Positions 1-9,696 of a DNA stretch of 64,000 bases are shown here, piece by piece. Position numbers and translations under genes: made by a program. The number at the start of each line of letters is the position of its first letter. The first letter of the stretch is position 1. The stretch covers positions 2,108,001-2,172,000 of the forward strand of contig CP099424.1 of NCBI GenBank assembly GCA_024114885.1, read 5' to 3'. The notes beneath the pieces were generated by a model. That model was not told the origin of the DNA. It worked only from the letters and a program-made list of their open reading frames with translations, and did not search any database. The stretch comes from Septoria linicola (taxonomy: Eukaryota; Ascomycota; Dothideomycetes; Mycosphaerellales; Mycosphaerellaceae).

Positions 1-1603
1 TTGAGAAGTTTGAGGGCAGCTCTGATGTGAATATCGTGGCCGATGAAGGCGAGATGATATACTTGGCCTGCAATGTCGAAATCAGAGCTTCCTTAAAGCC
101 TCGTACTTTCGATCCGTTGCCCAGAATGATCAGTGAATCCCAGAGCTCGCTACGCTTGCCGATCTCGCCGCAAGAAAGAACCGTGCGATGTATGGCATCG
201 GCGAGTCGATCGAGAATGCCACCCGATGCTGCTTGGAAGCGCTCAGGGCCGACCTCGATCTCTCGTCGTAGACCGCCCGTAGGCGTATTCTCCGTAGTTC
301 CATCCTGCTTATCAAATCCTGCATCCGCCGGCTTGTCTGAGATAGCAGATTGAGGCTCCGGCGTCTTCTGCCTCTGTTTATGGTTATCGTCCAAAGCGGT
401 CTGCATATCGACTAATTCTTGCGTGCTCTTGCCGGCCTTCTTCATTGCGTCGTGCAGCGCAAAGTCCTCGTAGACAAATGTGTTTCGAGGTCGTTTTGCA
501 TTGGGTAGTCTCGCAGGCTTGTTTGCCTGCTGTTGTGCTTCACTTGGTTTCCTCTGCTTTGCGGCCGCCTTTTCCTGCTTCTCCTTCTCTTTTTGCGCGA
601 GGTACTCGCTCATGTTCCCGCTCGTTACAATACTTGCAACATCCAATACACCCTCCTCGTCCTCCAGCTTCTTCTCCTCGCCCACTTGCGTGTCAGGTCC
701 TGGTCCAAGCGGCTGGTCTCCAGCGATAGATGGCTTTCTCGGCCCAGGCGCAGCGCCAGCAGCCCCCGTAGAAGCTGCAGCGGCAGGATTTGTTGCGCCT
801 GCTTCAGCATCTGGCAGCTCGATATCTGCTGCAAGGATCTCGCAGATTGGGCTGCGCTTGAGCTGTTCGCAGACATCCCGGTTGAAGCCTTTCCTCCCAG
901 CCAGCAGCTCGACTAGTCTATCCGTCATCGCATTCCCACCGCAGTCCGGCACAGCAATCCCTCGCCCTACGTCCTGCAGCATAAAGTCCACGACGCAGCT
1001 CACGTCTGCCTTATTCAGACCAACATCCACCACAGTCGCAGTCGGAATGCCATAAGCGTAAGTCGTGGCGACCGCAGAATCCATCATCGCTAGAGCAGGC
1101 GTCTTAAACTTCTCAAAGATGAATTGCGCGACCTTTTCATACTCCTTGTGCGTCCACGTCGGCTCAGCTATGAGCAGGATTGGTGTGTGAAATGGAGGAT
1201 TGACAGTATTGTAGACATGATCCAGCAGAGCGTAGAAGCAGGGCCAGTCCACAATGCTGCCGTTCTGTATAGGCCAGATCGCACCTTCCTCTGAAATGCG
1301 ATCCTCTTCCCATTCCGGCGACTCGGGCTTCGACTCGCCATTCGTGGGTCCATTTTCAGTCGATTGGACTGCCTTTTCTTTCTTGCGAATCTTGATTGGC
1401 TCGTACTCGCCTTTCTGCTCACCAGGAAACATGCGCGATCGGAGTCGGTAACGTGCTGGCGTGAAGGATTCGGGCAGACCAAGTTGCGCCAGAGTGGTTT
1501 GCGACCCCGGAGCGATTATCTAGGCATTCACATTAGTGATCACCCATACAGAATTTCCTGCTCTACAACATACGAAGATCTGATCATCGCGAAATGGCGG
1601 CAT
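1..1603 (-). CDS. arp9: Actin-related protein Arp9, chromatin remodelling (SWI/SNF, RSC) subunit, 3' end missing
   Basis: Minus-strand gene running off the left window edge; 516 codons are visible. Exon 1 is 1603-1574 and encodes MPPFRDDQIF; a 54-bp intron (1573-1520, donor GTATGT, branch CTAAT, acceptor TAG) follows; exon 2 (1519 to the edge) stays open. Recognisable pieces in order are IIAPGSQTTLAQLGLPESF, a central actin-fold stretch with VVDVGLNKADVSCVVD and VPDCGGNAMTDRLVELL, a long charged, alanine- and glutamine-rich insertion, and a C-terminal actin-like part with SELWDSLIILGNGSKVRGF and SPSSATIFTSELP. Arp9-type proteins are nuclear, catalytically silent actin relatives that bind the HSA region of the remodeller ATPase (family knowledge). 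The Met at 1603 was chosen because it gives the expected short first exon and a clean phase-0 intron. It is divergent from the DUF2235 gene at 2242. Confidence 0.9.
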
Positions 1604-2241
1604 GCTGGGCAATGCCTATTCGCGTTCGTGCGCGATTGTCTGAACAAAAGACAATCCGACAATATCACGTCTGCTGCGCAATAGCAAGTGCCTGGCAGAC
1701 CTTCTGCAGAGCCCAGGCGACTCTGACAACACGTTTCAATGGTATGCGCAGGGTACGAGGTGGGAGTGGAAGTGATTTTGATGCTGGATCGTGAAGCTAC
1801 GCGACGAGTTGGACTTGAGACGCGATCCCACATCCCAGCGCAGGAACAGCTTTCTATCCGGCTTGGCACTTCTCGGCCGGTGTCCTGGATCACATCACGC
1901 TTCTCTTCAGGGAGACCTTGGAGAGACTATAGAGGTTTCTTACGATGGAGTGCATCCTCGTGAGAGCTGGCAGACAGCCAATGGCGGTCAACGATCATGT
2001 CGTCGCGGACGTCGTGGTTGTCGCTTCCCAGCCACTTGGCAGGCGAGGCGATATTACTGGGGTGGCTGAGCCCGAAACGCTGCCAAACTGCATCTTCTTC
2101 GCCGACGCAAAACGTCGCTTGAACAAGACTCCTGCCCTTTGTATGTCGTGACACGTCTTAGGATGCCACGAGACACCCTCTTCGACCAGAGCTGGATTGT
2201 GGCGTTGGCTGGCCCTGTCAACACTGTCGGCGGTTGAGCCA
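1604..2241. promoter_or_regulatory. Intergenic region between divergent arp9 and DUF2235 genes
   Basis: About 640 bp between two divergently transcribed genes, so it should hold both promoters and 5' UTRs. I see no convincing coding frame, TATA box or repeat. Short open frames on both strands lack family similarity and are taken as chance. Confidence 0.5.
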
Positions 2242-3937
2242 ATGGCGAATGAACGCAGAAGCAATTCTCGCGCATTGAGTCGCATACGCGATGTTCGACC
2301 GGGAAAGAGAATCGTGCTGTGCGAAGATGGTAGCCTTTTCTAAATTCGCCGATGTAGTACAAAACTGAGGCTGACTTGTACCAGGAACTTGGTTGAACTC
2401 CAGTAGCGACAACCTTAAGAACTCTCTAGCTATTCCCAGCAACATCACCCGTATATCTCGGGCAGTCAAGCCTGTCAGCTCAGACGGGATACAACAAATT
2501 GTGTTCTACCATTGGGGTGTAGGTGCAGGTGGAGGCATTACCAACAAGCTTCTGGGCATTTCCGGCGAGGGTCTGGCACAGATCGTTCGTGAGGGCTATA
2601 CCTTCATTGCCAATAATTACCAGCCTGGTGACGAGATCTTCATCTTCGGCTTCAGTCGAGGCGCCTTCAGTGCACGTAGTATCGCTGGACTGATAGGCGA
2701 CGTCGGCGTTCTCACAAAGGAAGGACTGCCTTATCTCGCTGAGATCTTCCGCGACACTCAACATCAGCATGACCAGGACTACAGACCCAAGCATCCAGAC
2801 TTGCCCTTTCCCGACAAGCCAAGTGCTGCTTCTCCCGAGTACAAGGAGGAGTTGGTACGCCGGCGGATGACTTATCCTGATGTTCCTGTTCGGATAGTAG
2901 GCGTCTGGGACACAGTGGGAAGCCTGGGCACCCCAAAGATAGGCTGGCTTACGCGGATTGGTCTGCAATCTGCCACGATGAAGGAATTGTCGTTCTACGA
3001 TACCTCTCTTGGCAATCACATTGAGTATGCGTTCCAAGCCCTAGCACTTGACGAGCGTCGCTTTGCCTTTCCTCCAACGCTGTGGGAGAAGTTCGAGGAT
3101 AACACGACTACGCTACGGCAAGTCTGGTTTCCCGGAGCGCATAGTAACGTGGGAGGTGGCTACGATGATCAGCAGATTGCCACGATCAGTCTCGCATGGA
3201 TGATGGCGCAATGTCAGCCATTTCTTGACTTTGATCTAGACTACGTACACGATCAGTACGATGAAGTAGAGGACTACTACGAGAGAACAGGCCAAAAGTC
3301 AAGGCGATGGGGCTTCGGCAAGATTTTCAGTGGCATGGAGGGAGTCTATGCCTTGGGAGGATCACAGACTAGGACGCCGGGTCGATACACAGCAGTGGAC
3401 CCTACGAACGGACGCCAGACCGCGGATCCACTAATTGAGACACACGAGTACATACATCCTTCAGTGCGCGCAAGATACAAGCTTCGTGGACCAGGCCTAG
3501 ACGATAAAGGTGACTACGACTGCAGAGCGATGCAAGACTGGAAGCTCGTGATAGAAATACCCGAGGATACAGGAGCGAAACGACCGAACATTTTCTGGAA
3601 AGCGCGAGATCGACCCGCAGACGGGTTTGCGAAGGTCCTGCCGGAAGCGCCACTGTGGCAGCTGGAGACAGAACTTCTAAGCTACGACAGGGAAACAGAA
3701 GAATTCGTAATGCGGCCGAGCGCGGTGCGGCAAGGGAGACGGAAGAGTTCGAAGAGGCCGGGAAGTCGTGTCATCTCGCCCGGGCGGGGTCCGAAGAGTC
3801 CTCGAGACAAGGTCGTGTTCGAGGAACGGATCGAGGAGGAACCCGTGAGACGGATGCCAAGCTATTCGAGAGGGAGGAGCGAGCGGGACTTTGAAGAAGT
3901 GAGTCCGCCACCGAGGAGAAGTTCGCGGTATCGATAG
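2242..3937 (+). CDS. DUF2235 alpha/beta-hydrolase (Tle1-like uncharacterised fungal protein)
   Basis: Two exons, 2242-2329 and 2385-3937, predict 546 residues. The 55-bp intron (donor GTAGCC, branch CTGAC, acceptor CAG) splits the glycine of the typical DUF2235 opening GKRIVLCEDGTW, and this match fixes both splice sites. Further hallmarks are IPSNITRISRA, the nucleophile elbow GFSRG with serine near residue 120, the acid-bearing strand VGVWDTVGSLG, and the histidine motif FPGAHSNVGGGY, so a complete Ser-Asp-His triad is present. The last ~70 residues are a basic Arg/Ser/Pro-rich tail (SSKRPGSRV..., ending RRSSRYR), probably disordered. The family is related to bacterial type VI lipase effectors; in fungi its substrate is unknown, so lipase or esterase activity is inference. 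Start at 2242 is the nearest in-frame ATG upstream of the conserved core; the frame is open further upstream. Confidence 0.88.
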
Positions 3938-4551
3938 TGCTGGTCAGGGAAGTGAAGCGTCATTTTGAACGTGGTAGCGTGAGAACGGCCGCATGCTGCG
4001 CGAAAGTGAAGCACGCACTGACCACGCAAAAATTCGATGCGTTGAAACTTGAGGTGGAACTTCTTTTACGACAACAACCACTTCGCGTCGACGACTTTGC
4101 GCTCAGCGCTAATCAGCAGTCATGTTTGGAGTTCAGGAGATCCGGATCGTGTACCCGGTAACGTTCGTACTTCACTGGAAACCGCGCGGAAGCCCAACAC
4201 TGTACGCCCTTGCTCAGTAACTCCAGCTTCCCACTTTGACCAATGCAGTGTCGACATTTTTGCATGTCCGATCATTATTGCTCAGTCCCTTCCCCGACTC
4301 GGGAACGTCCTGTGCAAGAGGCCGTGGACGAAAGACATAATGGATGCAAAGCACACCTGCAAGCACGAGAAATGGGGTGATCTCCCCTTATGCGAAGTGA
4401 AATACACACATCTCAATCTGCTTTGGTTGAGAGACCATATTGAGCCCTTTCCAGGGCGCATAGTTTCCTGTGATCATGGCGAGACCATGGCCCTTCTCTT
4501 TTCTGAAGTTCATCATACACTCACCAACCCGAATGTGTCTCGTCGTACGTT
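3938..4551. other. Intergenic region, no supported gene
   Basis: About 610 bp. One open frame (4049-4573, plus) exists, but its translation shows no recognisable domain and it runs into the better-supported gene at 4552 in another frame. I see no repeats. It should hold the 3' end of the hydrolase transcript and the promoter of the next gene. Confidence 0.4.
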
Positions 4552-5439
4552 ATGTCCAGTCAGCGTGTCGTAGCTGTTCTCGGCTTAGCCAGTGAGCTCC
4601 AGATTAGCGACGACGCGAGAGGAAGATTACACGATTATCTCGCCACGTTGATACAAGAGCAAGTCAGAGACATGAATTCCACTAACGAGCCCGGAACGCT
4701 TGACTTGCTCAGAGCGGCCTACGAACTGCATGTGGCCGAGCACTCCTCGTCAAACCTTGCGCATGGCATCGTCGCAGCTTGTACTGTCTTGACTGAGCTG
4801 CGCAATGACATCTCTCTGCGGTCACTCGCACCTCACCTCAGCGAAGAAACTCTGCGCCGGCAGGCAGGTCAGTTGATCGCGTCGAACACACGATCCACAC
4901 AAGCTAATACTCTGGGAGCAGACGCAACACGGGGTCATTACACAAGACAACTGGGACCAGTGACAACTAGAATCACGAACCACGTACGAGCTGAGACTCT
5001 CAGCACTGCTATCTGCCCAGGTGGATGCTCCTTTGCATCTGATCGAGGCCCGTTCTTCGTAAGGCGCTTAGCCGAAGTAAAGCTGTGGCCCCTCGATGTC
5101 CTCAATCAGCAGTCATGGCCAGCCATCCAAGAGTCTTTGAAGAAATTCTCTCTACACGACATTCAACATTTGAATTCTTGTATAGGACGTCGAACCTTAA
5201 CGTGCCGTGCTATCGAAATGAAAAAAACGAGACAGCTGGAGAAGGAGATTCGCAACATGGCGAGTATGCGATTGTACTTTTCTACCCTGAGGCCATGTCT
5301 GGACTGCATGGAGCTGGGGGTATACCCACAGGAGCAATGTAACCGGAAAGATCATGGCTCTTGGAAAGGAGGCAAGGGATGGGACGATGAGCAGAGGCTG
5401 ATCTTTGAATACGAAGAGATCAAATGCTTCATGCGATGA
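4552..5439 (+). CDS. Uncharacterised protein with the cysteine-rich C-terminal domain of the neighbouring BTB proteins
   Basis: Single exon, 295 residues, ATG at 4552. No BTB fold is visible; the first ~110 residues look helical (LDLLRAAYELHVAEH, LTELRNDISLRSLAPHLS). The C-terminal half matches the pattern of the BTB genes at 9678 and 11047: a CxxxC pair (ICPGGC) followed by FFVRRLAEVKLWPLD, then a terminal C-x2-C-x10-C-x4-H (RPCLDC...QCNRKDH). The gene at 11047 shows GTCSTGC, IKRLVGMRLWLSD and PCLQC...CERGH in the same order. I infer that this gene is a diverged relative that has lost its BTB half or whose BTB exon is no longer recognisable. Function is unknown; the paired Cys/His suggest metal binding. 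A short tail of about 25 residues follows the Cys/His motif, unlike the BTB copies, which end at the histidine. Confidence 0.65.
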   Translation: MSSQRVVAVLGLASELQISDDARGRLHDYLATLIQEQVRDMNSTNEPGTLDLLRAAYELHVAEHSSSNLAHGIVAACTVLTELRNDISLRSLAPHLSEETLRRQAGQLIASNTRSTQANTLGADATRGHYTRQLGPVTTRITNHVRAETLSTAICPGGCSFASDRGPFFVRRLAEVKLWPLDVLNQQSWPAIQESLKKFSLHDIQHLNSCIGRRTLTCRAIEMKKTRQLEKEIRNMASMRLYFSTLRPCLDCMELGVYPQEQCNRKDHGSWKGGKGWDDEQRLIFEYEEIKCFMR

Positions 5440-5862
5440 GGTGCGCGCGACAACAGATCTCCACTGACACGAGCTCGACATGAGAGGTGAAAAGAAGGGA
5501 GGCCTATTGTGCACACCTGCCGCGCGAGAGTCGCGCGCTTACTACGGATGTGCGAATTGAGTCAATCAATGTTCAGCTCCTTCCCCCGGCTGCTCTACAC
5601 AGCGGGTTACGTGCAAGACCAAGTTGCAGTATACACTCGACGGAGCTCGCTGTACGACCTTTTCCAAGCATGCGATGGCTCCAACAATGATTGTGCTAGG
5701 GTGGCCTCAGATGCCGTCTCTAAGGTCAGAAATAGACACGTGCACAGCAGAACGCAATCATAGTTTTAGCTCGACGAGAACCAGATTATGCCGTGTACAG
5801 TCCACCTCGCCAAAGTCCAAAAGTCTGCACATCCATCTACTCATCCTCAAGAACAATGCAAC
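5440..5862. other. Intergenic region, no supported gene
   Basis: About 420 bp between two same-strand genes. Short open frames occur on the plus strand but none shows a family signature. It presumably contains the promoter and 5' UTR of the 5863 gene. Confidence 0.4.
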
Positions 5863-6531
5863 ATGGGCAACAGCAAGTCGAAGTTACGTGCAGAGCACAT
5901 TTCCTCACTTGCAGAAAAGACATTCACAACCCCAGCTCCGACGCCAATTATTGTCGATGCTGACGAGCTGAAAGATCTCCGCCTCAAAGAAATTTTCTGT
6001 CGTTATGGCGAGCAATTTGGCCTGACCAGCAGCAACGGAATCCTCAACGGAGACTCTACAAGAGCCTACTGGATGAAACTCGGCGGCGCCATTAGAGAGG
6101 AGGAAAGCCTCTGGGCAAATTTTGATAATCTTGACAGGAAATTCCATACGCCCTTCACCTGGGCAGTGTACCTTGTCAACAACGACCTAAGCTGGGACTT
6201 CGAGAGCACCATTCGCGCCATACACATGTACGCCGACCGTCGCAGTCACGGCTACTTGGGCCTCGACGCACTACTGGACGCGAACAATGTACGCCTGATC
6301 GCAAACACTCTGTACGACGACATTCGGGACGTTGACAGCATTTGTCCGCCGGGATGGGAAGGCAATGGGACTATGCAGCTTCTGAAGCAACATATTTGCA
6401 CTGTGAGGGACAAGTGGTTCAGCAAATACCATGTCGTTGAGTATCCGAATGAACCCCATGCTTGGAGTACGACGCCAGAGCTTGAGGCATGGTTAAGATT
6501 CGTGGCAGCGGAACGTTCTGGACGTTGTTGA
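5863..6531 (+). CDS. Hypothetical protein with N-myristoylation-like start
   Basis: Single exon, 222 residues. The frame is open from an upstream ATG at 5788, but the Met at 5863 opens with MGNSKSK, a good N-myristoylation consensus (Gly2, Ser6, then Lys), so I prefer it. If correct, the protein would be lipid-anchored on the cytoplasmic face of a membrane (inference). The rest is soluble-looking and rich in Trp and Asp: YWMKLGGAIREEESLWANF, TPFTWAVYLVNNDLSWDFE, a stretch around YADRRSHGYLGLDALLDANN, and near the end ELEAWLRFVAAE. I do not recognise the family. Codon pattern and continuous opening support a real gene; no intron is needed. The next possible gene on this strand begins about 350 bp downstream. 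Confidence 0.6.
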   Translation: MGNSKSKLRAEHISSLAEKTFTTPAPTPIIVDADELKDLRLKEIFCRYGEQFGLTSSNGILNGDSTRAYWMKLGGAIREEESLWANFDNLDRKFHTPFTWAVYLVNNDLSWDFESTIRAIHMYADRRSHGYLGLDALLDANNVRLIANTLYDDIRDVDSICPPGWEGNGTMQLLKQHICTVRDKWFSKYHVVEYPNEPHAWSTTPELEAWLRFVAAERSGRC

Positions 6532-6883
6532 GCATCACTGCTGCACCTATCTCTCGATTAAAAGATGCCAGCTAAGCCAACTTCGGCGCAGCTGTGTGTT
6601 GTTCGAGCGTCTCGCAGCCTCGAGATAAAACTCCGAAGACGATCTTCTCACAGAGCTGCAGTTGCGGCCCAAATCGTGGGTTTAAACACTCGCAACATAC
6701 TGCAACTGTATCCTGGATGTAGCGAGCAGATGATAGCTGAGCACTGCAAAGCGATCTTGCATCTCCTCAAGAAAGATATGGAAGGCCACCCGATTCTACT
6801 GAAACCTCTGCGGGTTGGTCCTCACATCGCTGTCATTCTACTACGCATCGTTCCATGGCTGCTGGGGAAATGAAGACTTCCCA
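6532..6883. other. Intergenic region, weak short frame only
   Basis: About 350 bp. A 102-codon frame at 6565-6873 begins with ATG (MPAKPTSAQ...), is basic at its start and ends LLRIVPWLLGK. I recognise nothing in it and do not call it a gene. Confidence 0.35.
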
Positions 6884-7407
6884 ATGACTACTACGGACAT
6901 CGCCCAAGTGGTGAACTCTGGTGCGCAGCCTCTCCCAATCTGGCTCGACTTCGATATCCTCATTACTGAGATTCGGCATAGCAGGACCCGCTCGAAAAGA
7001 AGATTTTGGGGCCTACACAATTTGCTCAGAGAACAAGATTCGTTGACGAATTCCTGGCAGCATGGGCACCCACTGGACAAGAACGGGATGAGTATGAGGA
7101 CTGTAACGTGTACGAGGATGTTCAGGATCCGATGGCTTTCACATACAATGCTAATCACATAAGCTCTGGTGCTGGCAAGATGAGGATATCGTACGATCTG
7201 CAGAATGTGTCAAATCTGGCGAACTACTGGAAGCTTGCTCATACGCGGACGGGACATCAACAGCGCGTTGCTCGGTTGAATGATGAACTTGTCTGGATCT
7301 GCGCTATGTTTATAATGATATGTTTAGGCGGATCCGACGAATGCGGGTGCGGCGGCTTTGTCATGGGCTTGATTCAATGGCAAGCAATTGATCTAAACAA
7401 CGCATAG
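6884..7407 (+). CDS. Possible small hypothetical gene, two exons
   Basis: Tentative model. The frame 6982-7407 reads like protein (FVDEFLAAWAPTGQERDEYE, then a hydrophobic end ICAMFIMICLGGSDECGCGG) but has no good ATG near its start and a stop just upstream at 6979. Joining a 9-codon first exon, 6884-6910 (MTTTDIAQV), through a 71-bp intron (6911-6981, GTGAAC...CATAG) restores a phase-0 frame of 150 residues. The donor is plausible but no good branch site is visible, so the first exon may be wrong. The alternative frame 6815-7162 overlaps and also opens with MTTTDIAQ after an upstream ATG, so a frameshifted or broken gene is possible. No domain is recognised. Confidence 0.35.
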
Positions 7408-7784
7408 CAGGGACAACAGTCATGCAATGTTACACATGATAAGACAGTTGTTCCTGGCGAAGAAGGCTGGGGAGGCGGGCGTCATTTGGTGGAGGCACGA
7501 TGCTTGCTTCCAGGATCGCCAAAACTATTTCGCATTTCATAGAATGTGAGAACTGCTCATTGGGTACCATGTCCTTGCCTAAGATGCCCTGCTTGTCTCC
7601 CTTCCTGTTCGAGACATTGCCACTATTGGCAGCCAAGCCGATCTTAACCTCGCTGATTATGCCTGCATTGCTGCTTCGCTTGCTTTGGAGGAACATCAGA
7701 AGAATCGGTCATAAAGCGCAGGAAGAGCATCAACGTTCTCGCCTGAACGGCCTCGGTCCTATCTGGACCTGCAGAGTCCTTCAC
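7408..7784. other. Intergenic region between convergent genes
   Basis: About 375 bp between the end of a plus-strand frame and the stop codon of the minus-strand zinc-finger gene. Open frames on both strands cover it but none has a recognisable domain. It should carry 3' UTRs and termination signals for both sides. Confidence 0.4.
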
Positions 7785-8657
7785 TCAAAAAGCGAGCATC
7801 CTCTGTCCAGTCAACACACCCTGCATACTTGACTGCACCTTCTGAAATCTCATCACACCACAGCTCTCACTCTCCATGTGGTTCACCAGCGGTGCGAGTG
7901 CCTTGAACTGCTTCCCGCATAATCGACCTGGGCAGTGATAGATGTTCTGCTTGTGGGCCGGCGAACTCAGGTGTTGGTTCAGCGAGTTGAGAGAGTTGAA
8001 AGCTCGACGGCAAAGTCCGCATTCGTAGCCATACCCGTTCCAGCTGGCCGTGGTGGCGATCGTTTGGGCGTTGTGGTCGTTGTGCCACGCGATCTGCTTG
8101 TTGGTGATAAGGCCGTGAGGGTCCCGCTGGTTGATTATCTTGTAGACTATTTCGCGATTGACATTTGGGGCGCGAGGGCAAGAGCCTGTCTCAACGTGGT
8201 GGACAATACCGCTAGCTGTTGTGTGGAGTTTCTTGCAGAATGGGCAGGCAATGCTGTTAGCGCGGTGAGCAGAGCCGTTGAGGTGCTAATCAGAGAAGAG
8301 TCAGTGTGATTGCCTATTGATGCGTACGCTTTGTGATGCTTTGCCTACCATCTTGAGGTTGTTGGCATTCTGGAAGCCACGCTGGCATGGTGCACACCAA
8401 TGGACTCGCCAGTGATTCGTCTGATCCATGTGGCTGCGAGCTTGCTGGGGAGTGTAGAACATTGCGTTGCAGGCTTCGCATGGGTTCTGTGGAGCCCAGT
8501 GGTTCAGGTCGTCCATGTGATCTTGGACTTCCCATTCGTCGCAGCTACCGAAGGTGCAAGTCTCGCATTCATATGGCCAATGGCCGACAGCACTCATGTG
8601 TTGGGCTGCAGCTGCATCGTGGACGAACCAGCGACCACAAGTGTAGCAGTCGGCCAT
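7785..8657 (-). CDS. C2H2 zinc-finger protein with seven fingers or finger-like units
   Basis: Two exons on the minus strand, 8657-8349 and 8285-7785, predict 269 residues. The 63-bp intron (donor GTAGGC, branch CTGAC, acceptor TTAG) falls within a finger and rejoins NNLKM to HLNGSAH, which restores the second half of that finger. Units in order: CYTCGRWF...HMSAVGH; CETCTFG...HMDDLNH; CEACNAMF...HMDQTNH; CAPCQRGF...HLNGSAH; CPFCKKLH...HHVETGSC; CGLCRRAF...HLSSPAH; CPGRLCGKQF...HMESESC. Two units end in Cys instead of the last His. The C-x2-C spacing with long loops resembles the fungal C2H2 proteins that bind nucleic acid or serve as scaffolds; DNA binding is not proven by sequence. No other domain is present, and the protein ends QRMLAF. 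Confidence 0.85.
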
Positions 8658-9186
8658 GCTGAACGCTTTCTGAGGTCTTGACGAGTTGATCTGCGTAAGA
8701 GCCTTGTTGAGAGAGGTGGTTGTTTTGTGATCAGCAGAGGGAAGGACTTAGGGGGACAGCCTAGCTGGCCAATTGCCGGAGCTACAGGGAAGTCGCTGGA
8801 GCTTATCGGCTAGCGCCGGAATCCAAAATGGGACAGATCACTATCGACGCGTCCTTTCTGTCGTTTGGCACCAAATACAAACGCGTTCGGCAGCATGCAT
8901 GCTCGCTTGCTCCATTGCTGCAGAAACGTCCACCGATGCATCAAGCGAAACACGCGAACAATGCAAGATGCCGACGTGATGTGGGGATTGGAGCCACTGT
9001 CAAAACGAGGACCATGCAGCGTTCTTTGATCATCGAGTGGTTGTCGCAGTGGTGAGCAGTGGACACAAAAGATGCAAAGCGCGTCAAAGGCCCAGGTCTC
9101 ATATCACTGTACGCCAGCAAACGATATGATTTGCTGAAAAGTCCGTTGCAGCCCTGTCTTGTAACATCCACAGCAACAAAGACAAC
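8658..9186. promoter_or_regulatory. Intergenic region between divergent zinc-finger gene and BTB array
   Basis: About 530 bp separating the minus-strand zinc-finger gene from the first plus-strand BTB copy. No gene or repeat is seen; it should contain the zinc-finger promoter and whatever promoter the first BTB copy retains. Confidence 0.4.
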
Positions 9187-9696
9187 ATGGCTACCGTACA
9201 GATCGTGACAGACAGCAATGTTACACTCTTGTGTGGCACGAACGGCGAACTCAGACTGCTCGTCTCTTCGCATGCGTTGAGCATGAATTCGACGGTCTTC
9301 AAGGTCATGCTTGGCCCTCAATTTCTCGAAGGCTTCCCCCTGGCTGCCAGCGCTCATGTGGAGATACCGCTACCTGAAGATGATCCGAAAGCCATGGAGC
9401 TTTTGTGCCAAGCTCTACATTCGCGTGCTTCGGTCGCAGAGCTGATAGAACATGCATTACTGCTCAAGATTGCCAGGCTGACCGACAAGTACGACTGTTG
9501 CACGGCAATGCAGTCCGCAGCGTACATCTGGATCAACCGCCTTCTCAGGATAGATACCATTGCCACTAACCATGACGTTATCATGTCAGCGTGGTTGTGT
9601 GACGCATCTTCAATCTTGCCCTCCGCATTGCGAAGTTCAGAACCTTTTCTCTCCATCACACCTCCAAGTCAGTCGGCATGTCGGCGCCCGGGGTGA
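9187..9696 (+). pseudogene. BTB/POZ paralogue, intronless and truncated
   Basis: Single frame of 169 codons from ATG 9187. The BTB fold is recognisable: VTLLCGTNGELRLLVSSHAL, FKVMLGPQFLEGFPLAASA, VEIPLPEDDPKAMELLCQAL, and the BTB-distal motif LTDKYDCCTAMQSAAYIW. It aligns along its length with the genes at 9678 and 11047, but both introns those genes share in this part are absent. After residue ~130 the similarity fades; another frame there reads FNLALRIAKFRTFS, resembling the paralogues, which suggests a frameshift. The cysteine-rich C-terminal exon is missing altogether, and the stop at 9696 lies 19 bp inside the next gene. BTB domains mediate dimerisation and often recruit Cul3, but a truncated copy may do neither. 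It may still be expressed as a BTB-only protein; I favour decay. Confidence 0.6.

Noticed and set aside
480..1055. 191-codon plus-strand open frame
   Set aside because: It is antisense to the arp9 exon, which has clear family similarity; the translation is a Ser/Ala-rich shadow.
4049..4573. 174-codon plus-strand open frame
   Set aside because: No domain, overlaps the better-supported 4552 gene in another frame.
6565..6873. 102-codon plus-strand open frame
   Set aside because: No recognisable motif and no clear coding character.
7430..7832. Opposed small open frames on both strands
   Set aside because: Neither has a family signature; the stretch fits 3' UTRs between convergent genes.
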